Shown here piece by piece: positions 7,719 to 16,343 of a stretch of DNA of 64,000 nt; position 1 is the first letter of the stretch; each line of letters begins with the position of its first letter. The notes under the pieces are model-generated. The model was not told the origin of the DNA. It worked only from the letters and a program-made list of their open reading frames with translations, and did no database searches. A program made the translations under genes and the position numbers. The DNA comes from Pirellulales bacterium (GTDB taxonomy: Bacteria; Planctomycetota; Planctomycetia; Pirellulales; Lacipirellulaceae): the NCBI GenBank assembly GCA_022841705.1, contig JALHQZ010000006.1, positions 1-64,000 of the forward strand. The letters run 5' to 3'.

Positions 7719-9596
7719 ATGACCCAATCTGAAATTCGTTCCCCTCGGCGCCGGGCGATGGCGCTAACTCTACTTGCCGTGATCGCGATTGGCCTCGTGA
7801 TTCGCCTCTCGCAAGGCACGCCGACGGCGCAAGCGCAAGTTCCGAGCAATACACAACCCGTTTCGTCGAAGCCGACGAAGCCGGAGGGGCCATCGCATGA
7901 TGTGATGGCGATTGTCAACGGACAGGACATCAGCCGGCCGGCGCTGGCCGAGGCGTGCGTCGAGCGGTTTGGCGAAGATGTGCTCGAAAGCATGGTCAAC
8001 AAGCGGCTCATCGAACATCACTGTGCGAATCGCGGCATCACCATCACCACGCAAGACTTAGAAGTGGAGATTGATCGCCTCGCCAAGCGGTTCAAGATCA
8101 GCCGCGATCAGTGGCTCGAACTGCTCGAACAAGAACGTGGGGTGAAAGCGGAAGAGTACAAACGCGACATTCTGTGGCCGACGATCGCGCTCCGCAAACT
8201 GGCAGCGGCCGACTTGGTGGTCAGCGATGAAGAACTTCGTCGCGCGCACGAATCGCAGTACGGCGCCAGCGTGCGGGTGCGGCTGATTGTCGTCTCGGAC
8301 CAAAAGCTCGCACAGGACTTGAGCGGGCAGCTCACCGCACAACCAGAGAACTTCGCGCGACTGGCGATGCAGCATTCGGAAGACGTGAACTCGGCGAGCA
8401 TCGGCGGGCTCATTCAACCGATTCGGCGGCACCTCGGCGAGCCGGCAATCGAACGGGCCGCGTTCCAGTTGGAGCCGGGCCAAGTCTCGGCGGTCATTCC
8501 GGTGAACAACCAGTTCGCCATTCTCAAATGCGAAGGAAAAGTTCCCCCGCGCGGCGTAACGCTCGAAAGCGTGCAGGAAGACCTGACCGAGCGCATTAAG
8601 GAAGAAAAGCTTCGCCAGGTGGCCGCCGATTTGTTTGGCAAGCTGCAAGCGGCCGCGACGATCCAAAATGTCTACAACGACCCCACGCTGAGGAACGCCA
8701 TGCCGGGCGTGGTCGCTACCGTGAACGGCAACCAAATCACCATGAAAGAGCTGGGCGTCGAGTGCCTCGCCCGCCACGGTGAAGCGGTGCTCGAAATGGA
8801 AATCTCGCACCTTCTGTTGCAGCAAGAGCTGAAGAAGGCCAACACGGCGGTTAGCGAAGCGGACCTGCAAGCGGAAATGACCCACGCCGCGGAACTGTCT
8901 GGCGTGCTCGACGCGGCCGGCAAGCCGGACCTCGCCCAGTGGGTGAAAATGGCAACCCAGGACCAAGGCATCACCTACGAAATGTATGTGCGTGATTCGG
9001 TGTGGCCTTCGGTGGCGCTGAAGAAACTCACCAGCAGCAAGGTGCAAGTTACGCCCGAAGACATGCAGAAAGGTTTCGCGGCGAACTACGGTGAAAAGGT
9101 CCGCTGCCGGGCGATTGTGCTCTCGGACATGCGCCGCGCTCAAGAAGTGTGGGACAAGGCGCGATCGAACGACAGCATCGAATACTTCGGCGATCTAGCG
9201 GCCGAGTATTCGATCGAGCCGACCAGCAAAGCGCTTCGCGGCGAAGTCCCCCCCGTGCGGCAACATGGCGGGCAGCCTCAACTGGAAACGGTCGCCTTCA
9301 AGCTGCAGCCGGGTGAACTTTCCGGCGTGGTGCAGGTGGGCGACAAGTACATCATCCTCAAGTGCGAAGGCCGCACCGAGCCGGTGCAGGTGAACCCCGC
9401 CGAGGTGCAAACGGTCCTGCAGCAAGACATCCACGAAAAGAAGCTGCGGCTGGCGATGGGCGAAGAGTTCGAAGCCATTCGCCGCCGGGCCCGCATCGAC
9501 AACTACCTCGCCGGCACCAGCACCGCGCCGGCCGACAATCAAGCGAAGTCGCCACGGACCGATACCGCCGTGCAACCGACGGGCGGCGTGCGGTAA
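7719..9596 (+). CDS. Tandem parvulin-type peptidylprolyl isomerase (SurA-like)
   Basis: 625-residue exported foldase. A hydrophobic signal/anchor (residues about 13-33) is followed by two homologous modules. Module 1 (about 60-300) starts VMAIVNGQDISRPAL and ends FAILKCEGKVPP. Module 2 (about 325-600) starts VVATVNGNQITMKEL and ends YIILKCEGRTEP. Each has a SurA_N-like helical part and a rotamase-like part with QLEPGQVS or QLQPGELS. The protein thus looks like a duplicated SurA-like chaperone for outer-membrane or surface proteins. The C-terminus is short and polar. Transcribed alone, with a strong terminator downstream. Confidence 0.87.
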   Translation: MTQSEIRSPRRRAMALTLLAVIAIGLVIRLSQGTPTAQAQVPSNTQPVSSKPTKPEGPSHDVMAIVNGQDISRPALAEACVERFGEDVLESMVNKRLIEHHCANRGITITTQDLEVEIDRLAKRFKISRDQWLELLEQERGVKAEEYKRDILWPTIALRKLAAADLVVSDEELRRAHESQYGASVRVRLIVVSDQKLAQDLSGQLTAQPENFARLAMQHSEDVNSASIGGLIQPIRRHLGEPAIERAAFQLEPGQVSAVIPVNNQFAILKCEGKVPPRGVTLESVQEDLTERIKEEKLRQVAADLFGKLQAAATIQNVYNDPTLRNAMPGVVATVNGNQITMKELGVECLARHGEAVLEMEISHLLLQQELKKANTAVSEADLQAEMTHAAELSGVLDAAGKPDLAQWVKMATQDQGITYEMYVRDSVWPSVALKKLTSSKVQVTPEDMQKGFAANYGEKVRCRAIVLSDMRRAQEVWDKARSNDSIEYFGDLAAEYSIEPTSKALRGEVPPVRQHGGQPQLETVAFKLQPGELSGVVQVGDKYIILKCEGRTEPVQVNPAEVQTVLQQDIHEKKLRLAMGEEFEAIRRRARIDNYLAGTSTAPADNQAKSPRTDTAVQPTGGVR

Positions 9597-9626
9597 CGGG
9601 TTGTTGTTGACATGCGTACGGAAATA

Positions 9627-9667
9627 CCCAGCCGTGGCGAAGCGTTCGCCTCGGCTGGGTTTGTTTT
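9627..9667 (+). terminator. Rho-independent terminator after the PPIase gene
   Basis: CCCAGCCG (9627-9634) pairs with CGGCTGGG (9652-9659), followed by TTTGTTTT. An inner GGCGAAGCG/CGTTCGCC pairing extends the stem. It lies 30 bases after the stop codon at 9596. Confidence 0.85.
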
Positions 9668-9778
9668 GGGTAGGAAAGTTCGGGACTGAGGATTAGAATA
9701 TCGGCGGTGCTCGCGACGGGATCATTTGTACAAGGCTGATCGCGATGATGCTCCTTAGCCAAGATTAAGACAATCTTC

Positions 9779-11017
9779 ATGTCCACCCCCAATTTCCAAA
9801 TCCAACTCGCCGAGCGCGTCAAGCGTTTGCCTCCTTACTTGTTTGGGCGCATCAACACGATGCTCTACAACAAGCGCCGCGCTGGCGAAGATGTCATCGA
9901 TATGGGGATGGGCAACCCCAGCGATCCACCGCAGAACCTGGTGATCGAGAAGCTCGCCGAGGCGGCGCACGATCCCACCAATCACGGCTATTCCAAAAGC
10001 AACGGCATCGCCAACTTGCGGCGAGAAGTGGCCGCCAAGTACAACCGCAAGTACGGGGTGACGCTCGACCAGGACGCCGAGGTGCTGGTTTGCCTCGGCT
10101 CGAAGGAAGGCTTTAGCCACATGTGCCTGGCGGTGATGGGCCCCGGCGATACGGCGATCGTCCCCGCGCCGTACTTCCCGATTCACGTTCACTCGGTCGC
10201 CTTGGCGAGCGGCAACGTGATCTCGCTGGAAGTGGCCAACAGCGAAAAGTTTTTGTCGAACATCGCCTACACATGCGAGACGCTGTTCCCCAAACCCAAA
10301 CTGCTGATCCTCAACTACCCGCACAATCCGTCGAGCGTGGTGGTCGAGCAGGCGTTCTTTGATGAGGTGGTGAAACTCGCGAAGAAGTACGGCCTGATGG
10401 TCATCAGCGATTTTGCCTACGCGGATGTGGCGTACGATGGCTACCAGCCCCCCAGCTTCTTGGCCTCGCCTGGCGCGAAGGATGTGGGCGTCGAGTTCAC
10501 CACCATGAGCAAGGGCTACAACATGGCGGGCTGGCGCGTGGGCTACTGCTGCGGCAACCGGGAAATGGTTTCGGCCCTCGCCACCATCAAAGGCTACTAC
10601 GACTACGGCATGTTCCAAGCGGTGCAAATCGCCGCGATCATGGCGCTCCGCCACACGGATGCGGCCGTTCTGGAACAATCTCGCATTTACCAAGGCCGCC
10701 GCAACGCGCTGTGCGAAGGCCTGCAGCGACTCGGCTGGGAAATGAACATCCCCAAAGCGGGCATGTTCGTCTGGCAGAAGGTCCCCGAACCGTGGCGCAC
10801 CCGCATGAGCACGCTCGACTTCGCCATGCTGTTGCTAGAGAAGGGCAACGTCGCCGTGAGCCCCGGTAGTGGCTTCGGCCCGGTGGGCGAAGGTTGGCTG
10901 CGGATGAGCCTTGTTGAAAACGAGGAACGTTTACGGCAAGCAGTTCGTCAGATTAAGCAGTGCCTGAAGGACGCCGAAGTGCAGTACAGTGGCGCGCCGG
11001 CTGTGGCGGCGTCGTAG
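9779..11017 (+). CDS. alaC: PLP-dependent aminotransferase (AlaC-like)
   Basis: 412-residue fold-type I aminotransferase of class I/II, closest in pattern to AlaC/YfdZ, which makes alanine from pyruvate with glutamate as donor. Visible motifs are GMGNPSDPP near the N-terminus, LGSKEGFSHMCLAV (cofactor phosphate region), NYPHNPSS (substrate and PLP contacts), SDFAYAD (Asp to pyridine N) and TTMSKGYNMAGWRVGY with the Schiff-base Lys. Usual length for the family. The exact amino acid specificity is inferred from motif similarity. No partner gene adjoins. Confidence 0.85.
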   Translation: MSTPNFQIQLAERVKRLPPYLFGRINTMLYNKRRAGEDVIDMGMGNPSDPPQNLVIEKLAEAAHDPTNHGYSKSNGIANLRREVAAKYNRKYGVTLDQDAEVLVCLGSKEGFSHMCLAVMGPGDTAIVPAPYFPIHVHSVALASGNVISLEVANSEKFLSNIAYTCETLFPKPKLLILNYPHNPSSVVVEQAFFDEVVKLAKKYGLMVISDFAYADVAYDGYQPPSFLASPGAKDVGVEFTTMSKGYNMAGWRVGYCCGNREMVSALATIKGYYDYGMFQAVQIAAIMALRHTDAAVLEQSRIYQGRRNALCEGLQRLGWEMNIPKAGMFVWQKVPEPWRTRMSTLDFAMLLLEKGNVAVSPGSGFGPVGEGWLRMSLVENEERLRQAVRQIKQCLKDAEVQYSGAPAVAAS

Positions 11018-11084
11018 CGAACCGTAGCTTGGGTCCTCCGACCCGAGCGAGCAACACATATAAGCAGACGAAAGTTCACGGCAT

Positions 11085-11486
11085 TTGGGTAAGCGAGTGG
11101 AACTAGCCGAAGCTGAAACTCGTCTCGGAATCGTGTTACCTGACACTCATCGTCGAGCGATGCTTGACCCCACGGATGCTATTCACGAAGCATGTGATTT
11201 TCTAGTTCCTGAATCGCCCTACGAATTGGCGCGATGGGTCGAGGTTAACGAGTCCCTTCACGCTGCGGACCATTGGAACCGCTGGCCTTCATACTTGGTT
11301 GCGTTTGCTTCAAACGGATGCGGTGACTATTTCGCGTACAACCTTCTGCATACTCCGCCGCGTATAGTCTATTTGGATCCGGATTACACTGTCACAGAGA
11401 ATCTTGAGGCGGCTGATCGACTGGAATACATTTCCTTCGATGAGTGGTATGAAAGCCGAATATCGAGACAGAGGAATAAAACGTAG
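11085..11486 (+). CDS. SMI1/KNR4-like (SUKH superfamily) protein
   Basis: 133-residue small protein starting at a TTG (an in-frame GTG at 11097 is an alternative). Sequence EAETRLGIVLPDTHRRAML near the N-terminus, LVAFASNGCGDYFAYNL and the IVYLDPDYTVTENLEAADRLEY segment match the SMI1/KNR4 pattern. Family members are often immunity proteins against polymorphic toxins, but no toxin gene is nearby here, so this is either an orphan immunity or a housekeeping SUKH protein. Local codon use is less GC-biased than that of neighbours, consistent with recent acquisition. Confidence 0.65.
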   Translation: MGKRVELAEAETRLGIVLPDTHRRAMLDPTDAIHEACDFLVPESPYELARWVEVNESLHAADHWNRWPSYLVAFASNGCGDYFAYNLLHTPPRIVYLDPDYTVTENLEAADRLEYISFDEWYESRISRQRNKT

Positions 11487-11525
11487 ATTCAGCTGGCCGA
11501 AAGTCAGCGCTACGTAGCTTAGTCG

Positions 11526-12629
11526 ATGGTTTACCACCAGCTCAGCGAACTGCCGTCAATCCTCGACCAAATCGAATCCCATCGATTGCTGGTGGTGGCT
11601 GACGACGGGGCACTGGCCGCAACGGGCATTGAAGAGCAGTTGGTCGCGCTGCTCAATGGGAAGGATTGGCGGAAGTTCACAGGTTTTGCCGCGAATCCCG
11701 CTTTATCCGAAGTCGACCGCGGCATGGCCGAGTTGGGCGAGTGGCGGCCAGCGGCCGTTGTCGCCATCGGCGGCGGCGCCGCGATTGATCTGGCGAAGCT
11801 GCTCGCCGCAGCCTGCACGAACTCAGGTGATCGGCGGCAACTCTTTCAGCACGGTCCGCTCCACCACGATGCGCTGCCAGTGGTAGCGATTCCCACGACC
11901 GCGGGAACGGGGAGCGAGGCCACGCCGTTTGCCGTGCTGTACATCGACGGCGAAAAGCATTCAGTGGAACATGCTTCACTGTTGCCCCAGAAGGTGGTGC
12001 TTGATCCCCGCCTCTCGAGCACCATGCCGCCGCGGCTTACGGCAGCCACGGGCTTGGATGCGTTTTGCCAAGGCGTTGAAGCTTGGTGGGGCGTGCGCTC
12101 AACTCCGGAGTCCGATGCCCATGCGGCCGCGGCGATCACTCTTGCGTGGCGCCATTTGCCCGCCGCCGTGCATGACCCAACCCCCGCTGTCCGGGCTGAG
12201 ATGTGCGCCGCCGCCCATCGCTCGGGCCAAGCGATTTGCTTAACGCGAACCTCGGCGCCGCACGCCCTTAGTTACCATCTGACGAGCTACTATGGCGTCC
12301 CGCACGGCTTCGCCGTCGCCCTGACGCTGCCCCAAGTCTGGCGTTGGAATCAGGGCGTTGAGCAGGCCGATTGCGCCGATCCCCGCGGCCCCGACTTTGT
12401 TCGAGCGCGACTATCGCGGCTAGCCGGAATGCTCGACATCGATGAACAACACGCCGCCGCTGCTGTGCGAGCATGGATCGCCCACCTTGGGGCGCCGACG
12501 GAGCTCGCGGAGATCGGCCTAGTTACGCCCAACCAGTTTTCAAAGTGGCAGTCCAGCGTCAACCAGCAGCGGCTGGCCAACAATCCCCGCCGCTTAACCT
12601 GTCCGCTGGACGAGCTTGTGCGCCCTTAA
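11526..12629 (+). CDS. Iron-type alcohol dehydrogenase, phosphonoacetaldehyde-reductase-like
   Basis: 367-residue member of the group III alcohol dehydrogenase fold. Nucleotide-binding AVVAIGGGAAIDLAKLL (about residue 80), PTTAGTGSEATPFAV, then TAATGLDAFCQGVEAW and SAPHALSYHLTSYYGVPHGFAV with the metal-binding Asp and two His. One ligand His of classical enzymes is Gln here (DAFCQ), as in phosphonoacetaldehyde reductases (PhpC type). It would reduce an aldehyde with NAD(P)H; phosphonate use is inference because no phosphonate synthesis genes (pepM, ppd) are in the window. Confidence 0.75.
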   Translation: MVYHQLSELPSILDQIESHRLLVVADDGALAATGIEEQLVALLNGKDWRKFTGFAANPALSEVDRGMAELGEWRPAAVVAIGGGAAIDLAKLLAAACTNSGDRRQLFQHGPLHHDALPVVAIPTTAGTGSEATPFAVLYIDGEKHSVEHASLLPQKVVLDPRLSSTMPPRLTAATGLDAFCQGVEAWWGVRSTPESDAHAAAAITLAWRHLPAAVHDPTPAVRAEMCAAAHRSGQAICLTRTSAPHALSYHLTSYYGVPHGFAVALTLPQVWRWNQGVEQADCADPRGPDFVRARLSRLAGMLDIDEQHAAAAVRAWIAHLGAPTELAEIGLVTPNQFSKWQSSVNQQRLANNPRRLTCPLDELVRP

Positions 12630-12661
12630 CCAATTGTCTGCCACAATACTGCGACCCCATC

Positions 12662-13615
12662 ATGCGGTTCAGCCTCAAAACCTTCCTGCTCACCATCACA
12701 CTCTTCGGGGCGGGATGCGGGTTGTTTGTGCATTTTAAGAACAACAATCCCACGGCGCTCTTCGACTTCCTTAACCTCTGCATCACCATTTTTCCGCTTG
12801 GCCTCGCCAGCGCGACTTTGCTATGGATTGCATGGAGCGGTAGCAAGCCGATGAGCGGAAAGTTGGCGATCTTTGCGGTTCTGCTAGTCGTTGTTCCCGC
12901 GGCCACGTACGGCTTCTTGCAAGCCTTCGAGAATCCTTATGCCGTCGTGGCGGACGAGTTCTTAGTTCGCCACCAATTCGCTGGACAGGTGAGAAATCCG
13001 GATGTCTGGCAGGAATTGCTGCGACGCCTTCGCTCGGGTCGCCTCAGCAAGTCCGAAGCACTCATCGCCATGGAAACGCTTATCCTCCGGTTGAACAATG
13101 TTTCGGTTCATAATCGCACGAACGTTTGGGGAAATCGATTTGGGTTTGGGTTGGGGTGGCCTGATGTCTTCATCAAGGAAGTTCACGAAAAGTATCCCCT
13201 CAAACCCCAGCACATCGAATCGATTCTGGACGCTTACCACGGCCGACCAGAAGTGACGGCAGAACAAGTTGAAGGCGGTGGACCAACAGAACAACTCGTA
13301 ACTCTTAAATGTCAATACGGTTGTGGTCACACGCCGCAACTGGAGCTGCTTCTAAGTTGGACCCCGCAAGTTTACGTCGATGGCCAACCAGCCGAAATTG
13401 TTACAATGCCGGGCGAATCTCCAACCGATCCAACCATGCGGCTCGCTAAGCCCGGCGAGCATCTTGTGCGTGTTGACTTCGTGAGCGGCTACTCGACTGA
13501 CATGCACGGCGGCTATACGGTTAATTGGAAAGACGCACCCAGTTCTTGGAAACTCGGCAAGGGACACAAGCTTCGAACAATCTCAGTCAACTTGAAAGTA
13601 AAAGTCGACGAGTGA
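12662..13615 (+). CDS. Hypothetical membrane protein
   Basis: 317-residue protein. Hydrophobic helices at about residues 5-23, 33-58 and 68-88 are followed by a soluble domain of about 220 residues with no recognised catalytic motif. The N-terminus MRFSLKTFLLTITLFGAGCG is a style common in planctomycete membrane proteins. The last third is beta-rich and contains CQYGCGHTP. It follows the alcohol dehydrogenase by 32 bases, so the two may be cotranscribed. Function unknown. Confidence 0.7.
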   Translation: MRFSLKTFLLTITLFGAGCGLFVHFKNNNPTALFDFLNLCITIFPLGLASATLLWIAWSGSKPMSGKLAIFAVLLVVVPAATYGFLQAFENPYAVVADEFLVRHQFAGQVRNPDVWQELLRRLRSGRLSKSEALIAMETLILRLNNVSVHNRTNVWGNRFGFGLGWPDVFIKEVHEKYPLKPQHIESILDAYHGRPEVTAEQVEGGGPTEQLVTLKCQYGCGHTPQLELLLSWTPQVYVDGQPAEIVTMPGESPTDPTMRLAKPGEHLVRVDFVSGYSTDMHGGYTVNWKDAPSSWKLGKGHKLRTISVNLKVKVDE

Positions 13616-13920
13616 ACACAGCGCACCAAACGTTGGCTGAAAGCCAACCCCCACCGTAGCCTAGGGCATCGCCCTAGGTGGTCGGTTTGCCCCACATAAT
13701 TTTCGGCTGAAAGCCAAACTCACTCCGCAACTCAATCAACGGTGCCTTTGGCCTTCAGCCAAAATATTGTGCGCGTCATCACCACGTCCCTAGGGCGATG
13801 CCCTAGGCTACGGTGAGGTTGGCCGTTGGCCAACGTTCGGCCGGTTTCTCGCCCCTCGCCCCGCGCTTCTCGCCCCGGTAAACTAAAGCCTGGCACACCA
13901 CATCGCTAGGAGCACACCGC
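13616..13920. other. Intergenic gap before pyrG
   Basis: 305 bases between the membrane protein and pyrG. Most of it is the nested palindrome at 13631-13835; the rest (13836-13920) holds the pyrG leader with AGGAG seen at 13908-13912. No convincing promoter was found. Confidence 0.6.
13631..13835. repeat. Nested palindrome, GTAGCCTAGGGC family
   Basis: Outer arms 13631-13678 (CGTTGGCTGAAAGCCAACC ... GCCTAGGGCATCGCCCTAGG) and 13789-13835 are inverted copies. Inner arms GGCTGAAAGCCAAA (near 13707) and TTTGGCCTTCAGCCAAAA (near 13747) form a second palindrome. GGCATCGCC and GGCGATGCC are short hairpins inside each arm. Confidence 0.85.
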
Positions 13921-15588
13921 GTGGCAAAGCATATTTTCGTAACCGGGGGGGTCGTCAGTTCACTCGGCAAGGGGCTGACCAGTGCGTCGATCGGCATGCT
14001 GCTGGAAAAGCGTGGCCTCTCCGTACGGATGCAGAAGCTCGATCCCTACATCAATGTCGATCCGGGGACGATGAGCCCCTACCAGCACGGCGAAGTTTAC
14101 GTGCTGGACGATGGCAGCGAGACCGATCTTGATTTGGGCCACTACGAGCGCTTCACTAACGGCCCGCTGTCGCGCAAGAGCAACTACACCACCGGGCAGA
14201 TTTACCAAGAGGTCATCAACAAAGAACGCCGCGGCGAATTCTTGGGCAAGACCGTGCAGGTGATTCCGCACATCACCAACCAAATCAAAAGTGTCATTGC
14301 AGGGATTGCTGACGATCCACACGAAGCGGTCGACGTGGTCATCACCGAAATCGGCGGCACCGTGGGCGATATTGAAAGCCTTCCCTTCTTGGAAGCGATC
14401 CGCCAATTCCCGCTCGATGTCGGTCGGCAGAACTGTTTGTTCATCCACTTGGTGCTGGTGCCTTACCTGAAAGCGGCGCGCGAGCTCAAGACGAAACCGG
14501 CGCAGCACTCGGTCGGCCAGTTGCGGCAGATCGGCATCCAGCCAGATATTTTGATTTGCCGCACTGAGCAGCCTATTGCGCGCGAAGACCGAGAGAAGAT
14601 CGCGCTCTTCTGCAACGTGGCGGTCGACGCGGTGATTGAAGAGCGGGACAAAGATTTTTCGATCTACGAAGTGCCGCTCAGTTTGGTCGAGAACAAACTC
14701 GATAAGCAAATTTGCGATAAGCTGGGCCTCAACACACCGGAGCCGAACATTGACGATTGGCGCGAGCTGCTCCAGCGGCTGCGACATCCCGATCACGAAG
14801 TGAGCATCGCCGTGGTGGGCAAGTATGCCGAGCATCGCGATGCGTACAAAAGCATTTACGAAGCGATCGACCACGCGGGCATCGCCCACAAGGCGCAAAT
14901 TCGCATCGGTCAAATCCAAAGCGAAGAGATCGAGCACGACGGGCCGGAGCGGTTGCTCAGCGGGTACGACGCGATCCTGGTCCCCGGCGGATTCGGCGAA
15001 CGCGGCATCGAAGGAAAAATCGCCGCGATCAAGTATGCCCGCGAAAAGGGGATCCCCTTCTTCGGCATTTGCCTCGGCATGCAGTGCGCCGCGATCGAGT
15101 TCGCCCGCAATGTCTGCCAGTTGAAGGACGCCCACTCGACCGAGTTCGACAAAAACACCCCGCACGGCGTGATTTGTTTGCTCGACGAACAGCGCTCCAT
15201 CACTGACAAGGGAGGCACCATGCGGCTTGGCGCCCAGCCGGCGAAACTCGCCTCCGGCAGTTTGGTCGCGCAATGCTACGGCGCCGAGGAAATCGAGGAA
15301 CGGCACCGCCACCGGTACGAGTTCAACAACCGCTACCGCGACCAGTTCATCGCCCACGGCCTGGCGTTTAGTGGCCTGAGCCCCGACGGCACCCTGGTGG
15401 AAGTGATCGAACTGCCGAGCCATCCGTGGTTCCTGGCCGTGCAGTACCACCCCGAGTTCAAAAGCAAACCGACCGCCGCCCAACCACTGTTCGCCGGCTT
15501 CGTCGGCGCCGCCATCCACCACCGCCGCCGGAAGAGCGACCGCCTCGCCGAGAAACCGCAGCCAACTGTCGAGAAGGCGACGGTTTAA
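13921..15588 (+). CDS. pyrG: CTP synthase (glutamine hydrolysing)
   Basis: 555 residues, normal family length. Makes CTP from UTP, ATP and glutamine in the cytosol. The N-terminal amidoligase domain begins KHIFVTGGVVSSLGKGLTSAS (P-loop) with DPYINVDPGTMSPYQHGEV and TEIGGTVGDIES. The C-terminal class I glutamine amidotransferase domain has GFGERG, FFGICLGMQ with the nucleophile Cys, and the WFLAVQYHPEF His-Glu pair. Starts with GTG. A roughly 543-codon antisense open frame in this region is a shadow. Confidence 0.98.
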   Translation: MAKHIFVTGGVVSSLGKGLTSASIGMLLEKRGLSVRMQKLDPYINVDPGTMSPYQHGEVYVLDDGSETDLDLGHYERFTNGPLSRKSNYTTGQIYQEVINKERRGEFLGKTVQVIPHITNQIKSVIAGIADDPHEAVDVVITEIGGTVGDIESLPFLEAIRQFPLDVGRQNCLFIHLVLVPYLKAARELKTKPAQHSVGQLRQIGIQPDILICRTEQPIAREDREKIALFCNVAVDAVIEERDKDFSIYEVPLSLVENKLDKQICDKLGLNTPEPNIDDWRELLQRLRHPDHEVSIAVVGKYAEHRDAYKSIYEAIDHAGIAHKAQIRIGQIQSEEIEHDGPERLLSGYDAILVPGGFGERGIEGKIAAIKYAREKGIPFFGICLGMQCAAIEFARNVCQLKDAHSTEFDKNTPHGVICLLDEQRSITDKGGTMRLGAQPAKLASGSLVAQCYGAEEIEERHRHRYEFNNRYRDQFIAHGLAFSGLSPDGTLVEVIELPSHPWFLAVQYHPEFKSKPTAAQPLFAGFVGAAIHHRRRKSDRLAEKPQPTVEKATV

Positions 15589-15643
15589 CAAGGCAGAAAA
15601 ATCCGCGGCCCCCTTCTTCCCTTAGTATCGGCGCATTAAAAAT

Positions 15644-15751
15644 CCGCCGTGCTCGAAGAGCGCCCCCACTGCCGCTTTGACTTGCATCCCCGCGCCGGGT
15701 GACAACGGACGGGAAACGCGGTAGTTGTGGGTTCGTCGCCGAGCACGGCGG
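15644..15751. repeat. Rod-like 108-base inverted structure
   Basis: CCGCCGTGCTCG (15644-15655) and CGAGCACGGCGG (15740-15751) form a perfect 12-bp closing helix. Inside, CCCAC-TGCCGC (15665-15675) pairs with GCGGTA-GTT-GTGGG (15718-15731). On the minus strand the structure ends in ATTTTTAATG. It could be a structured RNA or another palindromic element. It lacks the GGAA tetraloop core of SRP RNA. Confidence 0.5.
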
Positions 15752-15756
15752 CAATT

Positions 15757-15824
15757 TAGCTATTAGCTTTTGGTTGTTAGCGATTGGCTTTCTTGGATTC
15801 GTCAACAGCCAATAGCTAACAGCC
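15757..15824. repeat. Palindromic element, AGCCAATAGCTAATAGCC family, copy 1
   Basis: Left arm from 15757 (TAGCTATTAGCTTTTGG) and right arm 15803-15824 (CAACAGCCAATAGCTAACAG). Copies are at 23115-23180 and a half at 59600-59631. The right arm reaches the stop codon of the MraZ-like gene. Confidence 0.8.
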
Positions 15825-16315
15825 TATTTCGTTAATTCATCAAACAGCTCTCTAAATCCCGGCATCTGCTCGCCGAGGAATTCGGTCCACGCGTCTGGCC
15901 GCCAAATCTCCACGCAGACGGCGGCACCGACGATCATCACGCTTCCCCCCGGCTCGACGCCGAGGAACTCGCGGAAGCCTTCGGGAATCACCAGCCGACT
16001 GCGGCCGGCCAACGCGACCCGCCGCTGGCGAGTGGAGAGGAGCCGTCCCAAAGCCTGCACTTCCCCTACACGTCCATCAAGCCGGCCGGCCCGGATTTTT
16101 CCGCGAACTAAGTCCATTCCCTCCTGGAGTTTGTGCTCCCACTGGGCGGGCGCCCACAAGCTCAGGGCGCCGGGGCGTTCCTTCGCCAGCAGAGACTCGC
16201 CATTTTCGTCGCTCACCGCCGCCGCCAGTTCGGGCGGCAGGGCCAGCCGAAATCGGTCGTCGATTGTCCGGGAAACTTCCCCTACAATCAGCGGCTCAGA
16301 ATCGGCGATCGCCAT
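15824..16315 (-). CDS. MraZ-like transcriptional regulator
   Basis: 163-residue protein with two AbrB-like swapped-hairpin repeats: residues about 10-60 (VGEVSRTIDDRFRLALPPEL) and about 88-140 (RVALAGRSRLVIPEGFREFLG). MraZ is a DNA-binding regulator of the division/cell-wall cluster; here it stands alone, with no mraW or ftsI neighbour. ATG at 16315 is chosen because it gives the family N-terminus; an upstream frame to 16426 would add an unrelated tail. The leader contains an AATTAAG/CTTAATT inverted repeat. Confidence 0.75.
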   Translation of the reverse strand: MAIADSEPLIVGEVSRTIDDRFRLALPPELAAAVSDENGESLLAKERPGALSLWAPAQWEHKLQEGMDLVRGKIRAGRLDGRVGEVQALGRLLSTRQRRVALAGRSRLVIPEGFREFLGVEPGGSVMIVGAAVCVEIWRPDAWTEFLGEQMPGFRELFDELTK

Positions 16316-16343
16316 AGCTAGCAAAATAAGGGATTGTTGCCCA

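Noticed and set aside
8058..9143. 361-codon minus-strand open frame antisense to the tandem foldase
   Set aside because: Shadow of the PPIase gene; its sequence is His/Arg-rich as expected from a reverse frame.
13960..15591. 543-codon minus-strand open frame antisense to pyrG
   Set aside because: Shadow of pyrG; no ribosome binding site or domain.
15644..15751. SRP RNA identity of the rod-like structure
   Set aside because: The GGAA tetraloop and AGCAG elements of the SRP core are missing.
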